Part shown: one piece after another, positions 27,384 to 36,595 of the stretch
Layout of the letters: every line of letters begins with the position of its first letter
Numbering within the stretch: position 1 is the stretch's first letter
Source: Streptomyces sp. NBC_00273
GTDB taxonomy: Bacteria; Actinomycetota; Actinomycetes; Streptomycetales; Streptomycetaceae
Reading direction: 5' to 3'
DNA length: 64,000 nt
NCBI RefSeq assembly: GCF_036178145.1
Contig: NZ_CP108067.1
Coordinates: 4,898,001-4,962,000 of the forward strand
Notes under the pieces: generated by a model
Database searches by the model: none
What the model was told of the DNA's origin: nothing
Seen by the model: only the letters and a program-made list of their open reading frames with translations
Position numbers and translations under genes: made by a program

Positions 27384-29972
27384 ATGCAACTCGCCGCGAT
27401 CATCGTGTCGCTGGTCCTGACCGTGGTCGGCGTCGCGCTGCTCGCACGAGCCGTGGCGCAGATCTACCGCTTCGTGAAGCTCGGCCAACCCGTGCCGGCA
27501 GGCAGCCGCACGGACGACCCGAAGGCCCGAACGCTCACCCTCGTCCGCGAGTTCCTCGGCCACAGCCGCATGAACCGCTGGGGCATCGTCGGCTTCGCGC
27601 ACTGGTTCGTCGCGATCGGCTTCCTGACGCTGCCGCCGACCCTGGCGCAGGCCTACGGCCAGCTCTTCCAGGCCGACTGGGTACTGCCGATCGTCGGCGG
27701 CTTCCTGCCGTTCGAGCTCTACATCGAGTTCATCGGCCTGATGACGGTCCTCGGCATCGTCGTCCTGATGGCGATCCGACTGCTCAGCCTGCCCTCCCGG
27801 GCCGGCCGCAAGTCGCGCTTCACCGGCTCGAAGGCCTGGCAGGCGTACTTCGTCGAGTACATCATCCTGACCATCGGCCTCGCGATCCTGTGCCTGCGCG
27901 GCCTCGAGGGCGCGATCCACCACGTGGACAGCTACGAGCCGGCGTACTTCGTCTCGTACCCGCTGGTCCTGGCCTTCGACGGGCTCTCGACGAGCGCGCT
28001 GCAGAACGCCATCTACTTCACCGCGATGATCAAGATCGGCACCTCGCTGATCTGGATGATCGTGGTCTCGCTCAACACCAACATGGGTGTCGCCTGGCAC
28101 CGCTTCCTCGGCTTCCCGAACATCTGGTTCAAGCGGAACGCGGACGGCGCCACGGCGCTCGGCGCCCTGCAGCCGATGACCTCGGGCGGCAAGGAGATCG
28201 ACTTCGAGGACCCGGGCGAGGACGACAACTTCGGCGTCTCCCAGGTCGAGCAGTTCTCCTGGAAGGGCATCCTCGACTTCTCCACGTGTACGGAGTGCGG
28301 TCGCTGCCAGTCGCAGTGCCCTGCCTGGAACACGGGCAAGCCGCTGTCCCCCAAGCTGCTCATCATGTCGCTGCGCGACCACGCGCACGCCAAGGCCCCG
28401 TACCTGCTGGCCGGTGGCGGCAAGGACATGGAGGGCAACGAGAAGGCCACTGCGGAGCAGCTCGCCGGCGTGCCGGCCGCCGCCCTCGCGGAGGCCGAGC
28501 GCCCGCTGATCGGCACCGCCGAGGAGAACGGCGTCATCGACCCGGACGTGCTGTGGTCCTGCACCACCTGCGGTGCGTGCGTGGAGCAGTGCCCGGTCGA
28601 CATCGAGCACATCGACCACATCGTCGACATGCGCCGCTACCAGGTGATGATCGAGAGCGCGTTCCCGTCGGAGGCGGGCACGATGCTCAAGAACCTGGAG
28701 AAGAAGGGCAACCCCTGGGGCCTGGCGAAGAAGCAGCGCGTCGAGTGGACCAAGGAGGTGGACTTCGAGGTCCCGATCATCGGGAAGGACGCGGAGGACC
28801 TCTCCGAGTTCGACTACCTCTACTGGGTCGGCTGCGCCGGCGCCCTGGAGGACCGGGCCAAGAAGACCACGAAGGCCTTCGCGGAGCTGCTGAACATCGC
28901 GGGCGTCAAGTTCGCGATCATGGGCGGCGACGAGAAGTGCACGGGTGACTCGCCGCGCCGCCTGGGCAACGAGCCGCTGTTCCAGCAGCTGGGCCAGGAG
29001 AACGTGGCCATGCTGAACATGGCCTTCGGCGAGGACGACGAGGACCCGTCGACGAAGAAGCCGAAGTCGGCGAAGCGGATCGTCTCGACCTGCCCGCACT
29101 GCTTCAACACCATCGCGAACGAGTACCCGCAGCTGGGCGGCGAGTACGAGGTCATCCACCACACGCAGCTGCTCCAGCACCTGATCGACGAGGGCCGCCT
29201 CACGCCGGTCACGCCGGTCGACGGCCTGATCACGTACCACGACCCGTGCTACCTGGGCCGGCACAACAAGGTCTACACGCCGCCGCGCGAGATCATGTCG
29301 GCCGTGCCGGGGCTGCGTCAGCAGGAGATGCACCGCCACAAGGAGCGGGGCTTCTGCTGTGGCGCCGGTGGCGCGCGGATGTGGATGGAGGAGCGGATCG
29401 GCAAGCGCATCAACAACGAGCGCGTCGACGAGGCCCTGTCCCTGAACCCGGACATCGTCTCCACCGCCTGCCCCTTCTGCCTCGTGATGCTCACCGACTC
29501 GGTGAACGGCAAGAAGAACGACGGCCAGGCGAAGGAACACGTCCAGGTGGTCGACGTGGCGCAGCTGCTGCTCGACTCGGTGAAGACCCCGGGCCCGACG
29601 GAGGAGGAGCTGGCGGCGCTCGCGGCCGAGGCCGAGGCGGAAGCCAAGGCCGAGGCCGAGGCGGAGGCCGCTGCCGCGAAGGCTGCGGCGGAGGCGGAAG
29701 CCAATGCGAAGGCTGCGGCCGAGGCGGAAGCCAAGGCGGCGGAGGAGGCCAAGGCGAAGGCGGAAGCGGAGGCGGCGGCCGAGGCGAAGGCCGAGGCCGA
29801 TGCTGAGGCGGAAGCCGAGGCAGAGCCGGTGGCCGAGGCGGAGGCCGAGGCCGGGGGGAAGCCCGACGCAGAGCCGGAGGCCGGGGCGAAGCCGGACGCC
29901 GAGCCCGAGGCCCAGGCGAAGCCCGACGCCGAGCCCGAGGCCCAGGCGAAGCCCGACGCCGAGGCCAAGTAG
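27384..29972 (+). CDS. Membrane Fe-S oxidoreductase (heterodisulfide-reductase-like) with Ala/Glu/Lys tail
   Basis: The 862-residue protein has N-terminal membrane helices of a haem b/NarI-like domain (about 1-230). Two 4Fe-4S motifs follow (CTECGRCQSQCP and CTTCGACVEQCP, about residues 303-405), then two CCG domains with SRRIV-type spacing: CPHCFNTIANEYPQLGG, YHDPCYLGRHNKVY, CCGAGGARMW and CPFCLVML. It would pass electrons from a quinone or flavoprotein partner to an unidentified acceptor. The last 120 or so residues are repetitive AEAEAKAEAEAE and PDAEPEAQAK units, unlike the rest. It is a single gene ending at a strong hairpin. Confidence 0.85.
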   Translation: MQLAAIIVSLVLTVVGVALLARAVAQIYRFVKLGQPVPAGSRTDDPKARTLTLVREFLGHSRMNRWGIVGFAHWFVAIGFLTLPPTLAQAYGQLFQADWVLPIVGGFLPFELYIEFIGLMTVLGIVVLMAIRLLSLPSRAGRKSRFTGSKAWQAYFVEYIILTIGLAILCLRGLEGAIHHVDSYEPAYFVSYPLVLAFDGLSTSALQNAIYFTAMIKIGTSLIWMIVVSLNTNMGVAWHRFLGFPNIWFKRNADGATALGALQPMTSGGKEIDFEDPGEDDNFGVSQVEQFSWKGILDFSTCTECGRCQSQCPAWNTGKPLSPKLLIMSLRDHAHAKAPYLLAGGGKDMEGNEKATAEQLAGVPAAALAEAERPLIGTAEENGVIDPDVLWSCTTCGACVEQCPVDIEHIDHIVDMRRYQVMIESAFPSEAGTMLKNLEKKGNPWGLAKKQRVEWTKEVDFEVPIIGKDAEDLSEFDYLYWVGCAGALEDRAKKTTKAFAELLNIAGVKFAIMGGDEKCTGDSPRRLGNEPLFQQLGQENVAMLNMAFGEDDEDPSTKKPKSAKRIVSTCPHCFNTIANEYPQLGGEYEVIHHTQLLQHLIDEGRLTPVTPVDGLITYHDPCYLGRHNKVYTPPREIMSAVPGLRQQEMHRHKERGFCCGAGGARMWMEERIGKRINNERVDEALSLNPDIVSTACPFCLVMLTDSVNGKKNDGQAKEHVQVVDVAQLLLDSVKTPGPTEEELAALAAEAEAEAKAEAEAEAAAAKAAAEAEANAKAAAEAEAKAAEEAKAKAEAEAAAEAKAEADAEAEAEAEPVAEAEAEAGGKPDAEPEAGAKPDAEPEAQAKPDAEPEAQAKPDAEAK

Positions 29973-30018
29973 GGCCCTGTAGGACCCTTGCAGGACGCCC
30001 GTAGGGCATCCGCAGCAC

Positions 30019-30058
30019 CGGAACGGCCGGTCCCCCACCCGGGGGACCGGCCGTTCCG
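30019..30058. terminator. Terminator of the Fe-S oxidoreductase gene
   Basis: A perfect 18-base stem (30019-30036 with 30041-30058) and a 4-base loop lie between convergent genes. Confidence 0.85.
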
Positions 30059-30078
30059 TCGTACGGGGAGGGAGCGAC

Positions 30079-30810
30079 TCAGCCCTGGCCCCGCAGCACG
30101 GCGCCGCCCGGGGCGACCGCCTTCACGTCCTTCCCGGCGCCCCGCCCCGCCGGGTCGACCGTGTACTTCGCGATCAGCCTGCCGTTGAAGTCGTACACCC
30201 AGCCGTTCCCGCCGCCCTTGCCGTCGATGACGACGAACTTCACGCGCTCGGCGTCCTGGACGACCCGGTACGTCCAGCCGTCGTGGTGGACGCTCGGGCG
30301 GCGCAGGTCGATCGTCGCGAGGGCGCGTCCCTTCGGCGTGGAGATCTCGACGCGCTTGCCGTGCGGGCCGTCCACCAGCTCGGCGATCCGCCCGTCGGGC
30401 ACGGTGATCCGCACCGAGCTCTCCTTCCTGATCTGCGGCTCCGGCGCGCCCGCCATCCAGGAGGTGACGGTGCCGTTCGGCCGGAGCACGACGTGCAGGC
30501 CGTTGTTCTGCCCGTACGACGCCGCTCCGGCCTTGCTGACCAGCGTGTCCAGCTTCGTGGCGCCGGCGAAGACGTCCGCCTCGTAGTGGCTGTCGCCGAT
30601 CTTGTAGACCTTGGCGACGGACCCGTCCGCCAGCTTCACGGTGGTGACGTACGCGCGGACGCTCGCGGCGGGTTCGACGGACGGCGCCACCTCCGGCCTC
30701 GGTGCGGCCGGCGAGTCCGCGAAGGCGGACCCGACCGGGAGGGCCAGGAGGGTGGCCGCGCCGACGACGACGGCGGCGCTGCGGAGGCTGGTTCGGCGGG
30801 TGTTGCGCAT
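30079..30810 (-). CDS. Secreted hypothetical protein
   Basis: The 243-residue protein has a clear Sec signal peptide (MRNTRRTSLRSAAVVVGAAT, then LLALPVGSAFADS), with probable cleavage after AFA. The mature part is rich in beta-strands (VYKIGDSHYEADVF, WTYRVVQDAERVKFVVIDGK, WVYDFNGRLIAKY) and has no cysteines. No catalytic motif or known family is recognised. The 5' region at 30838-30875 carries an imperfect GTTCGT microsatellite. The start at 30810 is preceded by a GAAGAG site; a longer frame exists but lacks coding character. Confidence 0.65.
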   Translation of the reverse strand: MRNTRRTSLRSAAVVVGAATLLALPVGSAFADSPAAPRPEVAPSVEPAASVRAYVTTVKLADGSVAKVYKIGDSHYEADVFAGATKLDTLVSKAGAASYGQNNGLHVVLRPNGTVTSWMAGAPEPQIRKESSVRITVPDGRIAELVDGPHGKRVEISTPKGRALATIDLRRPSVHHDGWTYRVVQDAERVKFVVIDGKGGGNGWVYDFNGRLIAKYTVDPAGRGAGKDVKAVAPGGAVLRGQG

Positions 30811-31111
30811 GTGCGGGCTCTTCTCGTGTCTCGTGTACTCGTGCTCGTTCGTGTTCGTTCGTGGTCGTTCGCGCTGCGTGGCGGCGACGCGTACGAAACT
30901 ACGGACCCGATGTGTGCGTATTCCATCGAGAACGTAACGGAAGGCCGCAGAGCACAACACAGCCCCGTAAATCGGACACGCAACAAGATCGGACACGGGG
31001 TGGGGCCAGCACCTCCGGGAACCCCTAAGGGATGTCACAGGTCAGCCGCAAAGGGTGGCTGTTCCGGCTGCCCGTCCACCGATGCTCGCCGGACCAGGTA
31101 CGTTCGATCAC

Positions 31112-32035
31112 GTGGCTGGATTCAGGATCGGACGCGGCCGGGACAACAACCGCTCTCCGCAACAACCCCCGCAGCAGCAGCAGCAGTCGTACGGTCAGCA
31201 GCAACCGCCGCCGTACGGCCAGCCGCCCTACCCTCCCGTCGGCGGCCCGCCACCGCAGCAGCAGTGGCCGCAGCCGGGCGCGGGAGGTCACGGCGAGCCG
31301 GAGTACTTCGACCCGTACGGGCAGCAGCAGCCGCACGCGCAGCAGCCCCCGTACGGCCACGGAGGCGGGGGCCACGGCGGCGGCGGGGGCTACAACGACA
31401 ACCCGGGGCACACCCAGGTCTTCGCCGTCGGCGAGGACCCGTACGGCCAGGGCGCGACGTACCAGGCGGGTGCGGCCTCGGCGGTGCCGTCCGGCCCGCG
31501 GCTGCCGTGGAAGGAACTGCTCCGCGGCATCGTGACGCGACCCGGGCAGACCTTCCTCCAGATGCGCGACTACGCCGTCTGGGGACCCGCGCTGATCGTG
31601 ACCTTCCTCTACGGGCTGCTCGCGGTCTTCGGCCTCGACGACGCCCGCGAGGACGTCATCAAGGCGACCGTGCCGAAGGCCATCCCGATCGTCCTGTCCG
31701 CCGGCGTGGCCTTCGTCATCTGCGGCCTGATCCTGGGCGCGGTCACGCACACCCTGGCCCGCCAGCTGGGCGGCGACGGCGCGTGGCAGCCGACGGTGGG
31801 TCTGTCGATGCTGGTCATGTCCATCACGGACGCGCCGCGCCTGCTGTTCGCCGTGTTCCTCGGCGGCGACAACATGGTCGTACAGGTGCTGGGCTGGGCC
31901 ACGTGGGTGGCGGCCGGAGCCCTGTTCACCTCACTGATCAGCAAGTCGCACGACCTGCCGTGGCCGAAGGCCCTGGGCGCGTCCGCGATCCAACTGGTCG
32001 CCCTGCTGTCGATCATCAAGCTGGGCACGATCTAA
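31112..32035 (+). CDS. Yip1-family membrane protein with Gln/Pro/Gly-rich N-terminus
   Basis: The 307-residue protein starts with GTG (reading AGFRIGRGRDNNRSP). About 115 residues of low-complexity Gln, Pro, Tyr and Gly follow, a disordered cytoplasmic region. Then come a LPWKELLRGIVTRPGQTFLQ segment and five membrane helices of the Yip1 type. The function in bacteria is unknown; membrane organisation is a guess. I chose 31112 because upstream codons lose the family pattern. Confidence 0.7.
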   Translation: MAGFRIGRGRDNNRSPQQPPQQQQQSYGQQQPPPYGQPPYPPVGGPPPQQQWPQPGAGGHGEPEYFDPYGQQQPHAQQPPYGHGGGGHGGGGGYNDNPGHTQVFAVGEDPYGQGATYQAGAASAVPSGPRLPWKELLRGIVTRPGQTFLQMRDYAVWGPALIVTFLYGLLAVFGLDDAREDVIKATVPKAIPIVLSAGVAFVICGLILGAVTHTLARQLGGDGAWQPTVGLSMLVMSITDAPRLLFAVFLGGDNMVVQVLGWATWVAAGALFTSLISKSHDLPWPKALGASAIQLVALLSIIKLGTI

Positions 32036-32074
32036 CCGCGACCTCGCCTCACCCCGCCCCGCCCCGCACACGAA

Positions 32075-32109
32075 AGGGCCCGCCGCGCACTGTCCGCGCG
32101 GCGGGCCCT
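32075..32109. terminator. Bidirectional terminator
   Basis: A perfect 14-base stem (32075-32088 with 32096-32109) lies between the convergent Yip1 gene and the phosphoribosyltransferase gene. Confidence 0.8.
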
Positions 32110-32127
32110 CTGCATGATGTCCGTCGG

Positions 32128-32625
32128 CTAGGCGTCGAGGACCTGGCCCTCGCGCTTGACGACGGGCGGCTCGACCGACCAGGGGAAGTTGATCCACTCG
32201 TCGGTCTTCTTCCACACGTACTCGCACTTCACGAGGGAGTGGGACTTCTCGTAGACGACGGCGGAGCGCACCTCGGCGACGTGGCCCAGGCAGAAGTCAT
32301 GGACGAGCTTCAGCGTCTTGCCGGTGTCGGCCACGTCATCGGCGATGAGGACCTTCTTGTCGGTGAAGTCGATCGCCTCGGGCACGGGGGCCAGCATGAC
32401 CGGCATCTCCAGCGTGGTGCCGACGCCGGTGTAGAACTCGACGTTCACCAGGTGGATGTTCTTGCAGTCCAGCGCGTACGCCAGGCCGCCGGCGACGAAC
32501 ACCCCGCCGCGGGCGATGCTCAGGATGATGTCGGGCTCGTAGCCGTCGTCGGCGATCGTCTGCGCCAGCTCGCGCACGGCGCGCCCGAAACCGTCGTAGG
32601 TCAGGTTCTCGCGTACGTCGCTCAT
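32128..32625 (-). CDS. Purine-type phosphoribosyltransferase
   Basis: The 165-residue type I phosphoribosyltransferase has the PRPP-binding loop [20 protein letters not shown] near residue 95 and an early [18 protein letters not shown]. The pattern is that of xanthine/hypoxanthine-type enzymes (the Gpt-like family), so a purine salvage role is likely but not proven. Its ATG overlaps the dcd stop (ATGA), and the two form an operon of nucleotide metabolism. Confidence 0.8.
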   Translation of the reverse strand: MSDVRENLTYDGFGRAVRELAQTIADDGYEPDIILSIARGGVFVAGGLAYALDCKNIHLVNVEFYTGVGTTLEMPVMLAPVPEAIDFTDKKVLIADDVADTGKTLKLVHDFCLGHVAEVRSAVVYEKSHSLVKCEYVWKKTDEWINFPWSVEPPVVKREGQVLDA

Positions 32626-33209
32626 GCCTCGTGCCTCACCTGGGTGCGGTGGAAGTTCTGGAAGGAGCGCGAGGCGGTCGGCCCGCGCTGCCCCTGGTAC
32701 CTGGATCCGTAGCGCTCGCTGCCGTACGGGAACTCGGCGGGCGAGCTGAGCCGGAACATGCACAGCTGCCCGATCTTCATGCCCGGCCAGAGCTTGATCG
32801 GCAGGGTGGCGAGGTTCGACAGCTCCAGGGTCACGTGACCCGAGAACCCGGGGTCGATGAACCCGGCGGTCGAATGCGTCACCAGGCCGAGGCGGCCCAG
32901 GCTGGACTTCCCCTCCAGTCTGGAGGCGATGTCGTCGGGCAGCGAAATGACCTCGTACGTCGAGGCGAGGACGAACTCACCGGGGTGGAGGATGAACGCC
33001 TCGTCGCCCTCCGGCTCGACCATGCGGGTCAGGTCCGGCTGCTCGATCGCCGGATCGATGTGGGCGTAACGGTGGTTCTCGAACACCCGGAAGTACCGGT
33101 CGAGACGTACATCGATGCTGGAGGGCTGCACCATCGATTCCTCGAACGGGTCGATGCGAACCCGTCCGCTGTCGATCTCGGCCCGGATGTCTTTGTCAGA
33201 GAGAAGCAC
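32622..33209 (-). CDS. dcd: dCTP deaminase
   Basis: The 195-residue enzyme converts dCTP to dUTP for dTTP synthesis. It has [20 protein letters not shown], the catalytic [17 protein letters not shown], and [20 protein letters not shown] followed by [15 protein letters not shown], ending in [19 protein letters not shown]. The start is GTG with a weak site. Some actinobacterial Dcd proteins also cleave dUTP to dUMP; that cannot be judged here. Confidence 0.95.
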   Translation of the reverse strand: MLLSDKDIRAEIDSGRVRIDPFEESMVQPSSIDVRLDRYFRVFENHRYAHIDPAIEQPDLTRMVEPEGDEAFILHPGEFVLASTYEVISLPDDIASRLEGKSSLGRLGLVTHSTAGFIDPGFSGHVTLELSNLATLPIKLWPGMKIGQLCMFRLSSPAEFPYGSERYGSRYQGQRGPTASRSFQNFHRTQVRHEA

Positions 33210-33279
33210 GTCCCGAGGATACGCAGAGCGCGCGGGCCACCCCCAATCGAGAGCGACACCCGCGCGCCCGCCCCGGCCA

Positions 33280-33444
33280 CTACCGCTTCGCGCCACCCAC
33301 GGGCACGGCGTGCCGCAGCCGCGCGCACCGTGGGCACCTCAGCAGCCGCCCGGGCCCGATCCGGCCGGCACCGAGGTGCTGCAGCGGGAAGGAGGCGGTA
33401 CTGAAAACGTGCCCTTCGGCACAACGGACGACGGTGTGCTCCAT
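33280..33444 (-). CDS. Small zinc-ribbon-like protein
   Basis: The 54-residue basic protein begins [19 protein letters not shown] and carries RCAEGH and [10 protein letters not shown], the two halves of a zinc ribbon. An AAAGGGA site precedes the ATG. It is a conserved-looking Streptomyces small protein of unknown role, just upstream of the tRNA gene on the other strand. Confidence 0.6.
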   Translation of the reverse strand: MEHTVVRCAEGHVFSTASFPLQHLGAGRIGPGRLLRCPRCARLRHAVPVGGAKR

Positions 33445-33603
33445 CGAGTCCCTTTCCCCAACGAGCCGTACTGCGACGAATCGCCACATTAGGGGATGAT
33501 CGGCACCCACTCCAGCCGCCGCTCCGCACCCACACGGTACGCCCCAACTCCCGCACGCACACGCCCCGGTGTACGCCACACACGACAACGACCCCGCGGC
33601 AAA

Positions 33604-33632
33604 TTCACCGGGGGTCGATCATGAGGTAGAGT
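33604..33632 (+). promoter_or_regulatory. Probable promoter of the tRNA-Gly gene
   Basis: TTCACC and TAGAGT are separated by 17 bases and fit a vegetative sigma promoter. The predicted transcript starts near 33639, about 30 bases before the mature tRNA. Confidence 0.5.
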
Positions 33633-33668
33633 GAGCAACGCTAGGGATCCAGGCAACTGGCCCACCGT

Positions 33669-33739
33669 GCGGATGTAGTTTAATGGTAGAACATGAGCTT
33701 CCCAAGCTTATAGCGCGGGTTCGATTCCCGTCATCCGCT
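33669..33739 (+). tRNA. tRNA-Gly (anticodon CCC)
   Basis: The cloverleaf is complete: acceptor stem GCGGATG with CATCCGC, the D-arm with AATGGTAGAA, the anticodon loop TTCCCAA (anticodon CCC), and the T-arm GCGGGTTCGATTCCCGT. No CCA is encoded. Partial copies of its 3' part recur at 49680, 54471 and 62376, marking it as an integration site. Confidence 0.95.
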
Positions 33740-33744
33740 CTTTA

Positions 33745-33777
33745 ACGAAGGCCCAGGTCACAGACCTGGGCCTTCGT
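33745..33777 (+). terminator. tRNA-Gly terminator
   Basis: A perfect 15-base stem (33745-33759 with 33763-33777) and a 3-base loop follow 6 bases after the tRNA. The same hairpin, with one loop change, recurs at 49728-49760. Confidence 0.85.
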
Positions 33778-34519
33778 CATTGTCTAGACCTCTCACCCCT
33801 CGCCGTGCCCTCCGCGTGCCCCAACTCGCAGGAACTCCCTGGCCGGAGGGCCCTTCGCGCACCACTTGCACCACACGAGCCCCCGCCGATCTCGCGTCGC
33901 GAGACACGTCCTCGATGACCTGCGTCACACCGCTGTCTCCGTCGCGTGAATTCGCTTTCCAAAAGGGGCGGTTGGTCGGAGGGGTTGACTCAGACCGTCG
34001 ACGGGTCTGCCTAGTCCCCTCTCCCCGCCAGCACGCGATCTGCGGGCAGGAAGGAATGCGCCACCTCACCATCCCCCGATGCCGGTCGGCGGGATGGTAC
34101 GGGCCTACCCATGGAGCACCTGCGAGCTGCCGATCCTTAGGGAGGGCTCTGCGGACCCACCCCGCAGGCTCACGTCCCCTGGACTGCACGTCGCAGCTGG
34201 CGGACGCCCTTGCTCGCGAAACGCTGCACTCGGGGGGAATCAATATCTATCCCCGCGGTCAGAGAGTTTAATGGACCCCGCAGGGAGAGTTTTTCCGCAC
34301 CGCACACGATGGAGATATTTAACGCACACGAACCGCTGCAGCGTGCTACTGTCGGTCTCGGTTGCAGTTTTGGTACCCAAAAACTTCAAGTGCTCCAGTC
34401 GCCTCCGCGCCACATTCGAGTGCTTCATATTTCCGGTCATTTTCCGGCGGGGCATCATCGCGGCGACACGGTGTCCGTATGGTGCGGATGCTGGTGTACT
34501 GCCCCAAAGGAGATATGAC
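33778..34519. other. Gene-poor region between tRNA-Gly and cspA
   Basis: No convincing gene is seen. Bases 34240-34500 are distinctly richer in A and T than the surroundings and probably contain the promoter and a long untranslated leader of the cold-shock gene. The left half may be eroded element sequence. Confidence 0.5.
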
Positions 34520-34723
34520 ATGGCATCTGGCACCGTGAAGTGGTTCAACGCGGCCAAGGGTTTCGGCTTCATCGAGCAGGACGGTGGCGGCGACGACGTC
34601 TTCGCCCACTTCTCGAACATCGCCGCCCAGGGCTTCCGCGAGCTGCTGGAAGGCCAGAAGGTCACCTTCGACATCGCGCAGGGCCAGAAGGGCCCGACGG
34701 CCGAGAACATCGTTCCCGCCTGA
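34520..34723 (+). CDS. Cold-shock protein (CspA family)
   Basis: The 67-residue OB-fold protein has both RNA-binding motifs: [20 protein letters not shown] (RNP1 KGFGFI) and DVFAHFS (RNP2-type). It melts RNA structure and acts as an RNA chaperone. A good AAAGGAG site precedes the ATG. An RNA helicase follows on the same strand, a functional pair in RNA remodelling. A strong hairpin 19 bases after the stop ends its transcript. Confidence 0.95.
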   Translation: MASGTVKWFNAAKGFGFIEQDGGGDDVFAHFSNIAAQGFRELLEGQKVTFDIAQGQKGPTAENIVPA

Positions 34724-34741
34724 CGCTGACGCGCATTTCGT

Positions 34742-34779
34742 AGCTGGGGCCCGCATCCCTCGGGGTGCGGGCCCCAGCT
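34742..34779 (+). terminator. Terminator of the cold-shock gene
   Basis: A perfect 14-base stem (34742-34755 with 34766-34779) and a 10-base loop. Confidence 0.85.
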
Positions 34780-34997
34780 GCACGCATTTCCCGCAGTGGT
34801 GTCACCTGCGGGATGAAGTATTTCAGGGTTACAGCCTGCTCGGCGCTTCACCCCACTCGATTTCTTGATTTCGCGTCCCCGTGACGCCACCTCATCTCAG
34901 CGCATGCGCCCGTACAGAATCTCTGTTGGCCAGAGTCGCTTTCGCATTCCATTCGGCCCGTTCTTGTGATTCCCTGCGCTGAGTTTCGCTGCGGGAA

Positions 34998-35024
34998 TTC
35001 CTTGATACGCGCCGCATCAAGGAA
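34998..35024 (+). promoter_or_regulatory. Hairpin overlapping the helicase ribosome binding site
   Basis: TTCCTTGAT (34998-35006) pairs perfectly with ATCAAGGAA (35016-35024) around a 9-base loop. The right arm covers the first part of the purine-rich site AAGGAAAGGG that precedes the ATG at 35035. A second hairpin (ATTCCC with GGGAAT, 34969-34997) abuts it. The arrangement suggests control of translation by RNA structure (inference). Confidence 0.5.
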
Positions 35025-35034
35025 AGGGTTCTGA

Positions 35035-36549
35035 ATGAACCGCACACGTACGAACGACCGTTCCTCTCGCACCCGCAGCCGCACCGGCGGCCCCGCTTTC
35101 GGCGCTGCCGCCGGTTCGGAGCGGGGCAGCCGCTTCAGCTCGTCGGCCCCGAGCCGTTCCGGAGGTCCGCGCCGCTCGGGCGGCTACGGCCGCCGACCCG
35201 CAGCGGTACAGGGCGAGTTCGCTCCGCCGAAGACCATCACTCCCGCGCTGCCCGCCGTCGAGGCCTTCGCCGACCTCGACATGCCGGCGGAGCTGCTTGC
35301 TGCCCTAGGCGCGCAGGGCCTGAGCGTGCCGTTCCCGATCCAGGGAGCCACCCTGCCCAACACCCTCGCAGGCCGCGACGTCCTCGGCCGCGGACGGACC
35401 GGCTCCGGTAAGACCCTCGCCTTCGGCCTCGCTCTGCTGGCCCGCACCGCCGGGCAGCGCGCCGAGCCCCGCCAGCCCCTCGCCCTGATCCTCGTCCCCA
35501 CCCGCGAGCTGGCCCAGCAGGTGACCGACGCCCTCACCCCGTACGCCCGCGCCGTGAAGCTGCGCCTGACCACGGTCGTCGGCGGCATGTCGATCGGCAA
35601 GCAGGCCGGAGCGCTGCGCGGAGGCGCAGAGGTCGTCGTGGCTACGCCCGGCCGGTTGAAGGACCTCATCGACCGTGGCGAATGCCGGCTTAACCAGGTC
35701 GCGATCACCGTCCTGGACGAGGCCGACCAGATGGCCGACATGGGCTTCATGCCGCAGGTCACCGCCCTCCTGGACCAGGTGCGTCCTGAGGGGCAGCGGA
35801 TGCTTTTCTCCGCCACCCTCGACCGCAACGTCGACCTGCTGGTGCGCCGCTACCTGACCGACCCCGTCGTGCACTCGGTGGACCCGTCCGCGGGCGCCGT
35901 CACGACGATGGAGCACCACGTGCTGCACGTCCACGGCGCCGACAAGCACCGCACGACGACGGAGATCGCGGCCCGGGAGGGCCGGGTGATCATGTTCCTG
36001 GACACCAAGCACGCCGTCGACCGGCTGACCCAGGACCTGCTGAACAGCGGAGTGCGGGCCGCCGCCCTGCACGGTGGGAAGTCGCAGCCCCAGCGCACGC
36101 GCACCCTCGCCCAGTTCAAGACCGGACACGTGACCGTACTGGTCGCGACGAACGTGGCGGCGCGCGGCATCCACGTCGACAACCTCGACCTCGTCGTCAA
36201 CGTCGACCCGCCCACCGACCACAAGGACTACCTCCACCGCGGCGGCCGCACCGCCCGCGCCGGCGAGTCCGGCAGCGTCGTCACCCTCGTCACTCCCAAC
36301 CAGCGCCGCGACATGACCCGCCTCATGCAGGCCGCCGGCATCACACCGCAGACCACCCAGGTCCGCTCCGGCGAAGAGGCACTGAACCGGATCACCGGCG
36401 CCCAAGCCCCCTCCGGCATCCCCGTCGTCATCACCGCACCCGTCGTCGAACGCGCCAAGCGCAGCGCGGCCTCCCGCGGCAGGCGACGGCCCGCCTCGAC
36501 GGTCCGGCGCGTGAGCGTGCGGCAGTCCGCCTTCGATGCGGCGGCCTGA
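35035..36549 (+). CDS. DEAD-box RNA helicase
   Basis: The 504-residue helicase has a basic, Ser/Arg-rich N-terminal extension (about 75 residues), then the Q-motif (PFPIQGATLP), motif I (GRGRTGSGKT), motif Ia (PTRELAQQ), GG, TPGR, motif II as DEAD (VLDEADQM), SAT (FSATLD), and the second RecA domain with ARGIHVDNLDLVVNVD and HRGGRTARAGESG. A basic tail follows. It unwinds structured RNA and is a probable cold-stress partner of the upstream cold-shock protein. Confidence 0.93.
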   Translation: MNRTRTNDRSSRTRSRTGGPAFGAAAGSERGSRFSSSAPSRSGGPRRSGGYGRRPAAVQGEFAPPKTITPALPAVEAFADLDMPAELLAALGAQGLSVPFPIQGATLPNTLAGRDVLGRGRTGSGKTLAFGLALLARTAGQRAEPRQPLALILVPTRELAQQVTDALTPYARAVKLRLTTVVGGMSIGKQAGALRGGAEVVVATPGRLKDLIDRGECRLNQVAITVLDEADQMADMGFMPQVTALLDQVRPEGQRMLFSATLDRNVDLLVRRYLTDPVVHSVDPSAGAVTTMEHHVLHVHGADKHRTTTEIAAREGRVIMFLDTKHAVDRLTQDLLNSGVRAAALHGGKSQPQRTRTLAQFKTGHVTVLVATNVAARGIHVDNLDLVVNVDPPTDHKDYLHRGGRTARAGESGSVVTLVTPNQRRDMTRLMQAAGITPQTTQVRSGEEALNRITGAQAPSGIPVVITAPVVERAKRSAASRGRRRPASTVRRVSVRQSAFDAAA

Positions 36550-36595
36550 GAAGCACGTGATCAGGAAACTGACCCATCTCTGCAGGAGGTACGTT

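Noticed and set aside
27348..30038. 896-codon minus-strand frame across the Fe-S oxidoreductase
   Set aside because: Its composition (Leu, Arg, Gly repeats) is the antisense of the Ala/Glu tail and Fe-S gene. No domain is visible.
30079..30810. Secreted protein at 30 kb as a possible lipoprotein or enzyme
   Set aside because: There is no lipobox Cys and no catalytic motif, so no function is assigned.
33758..34243. Minus-strand 161-codon and plus-strand 163-codon frames after the tRNA
   Set aside because: Both cross the tRNA terminator or lack ribosome binding sites and family motifs.
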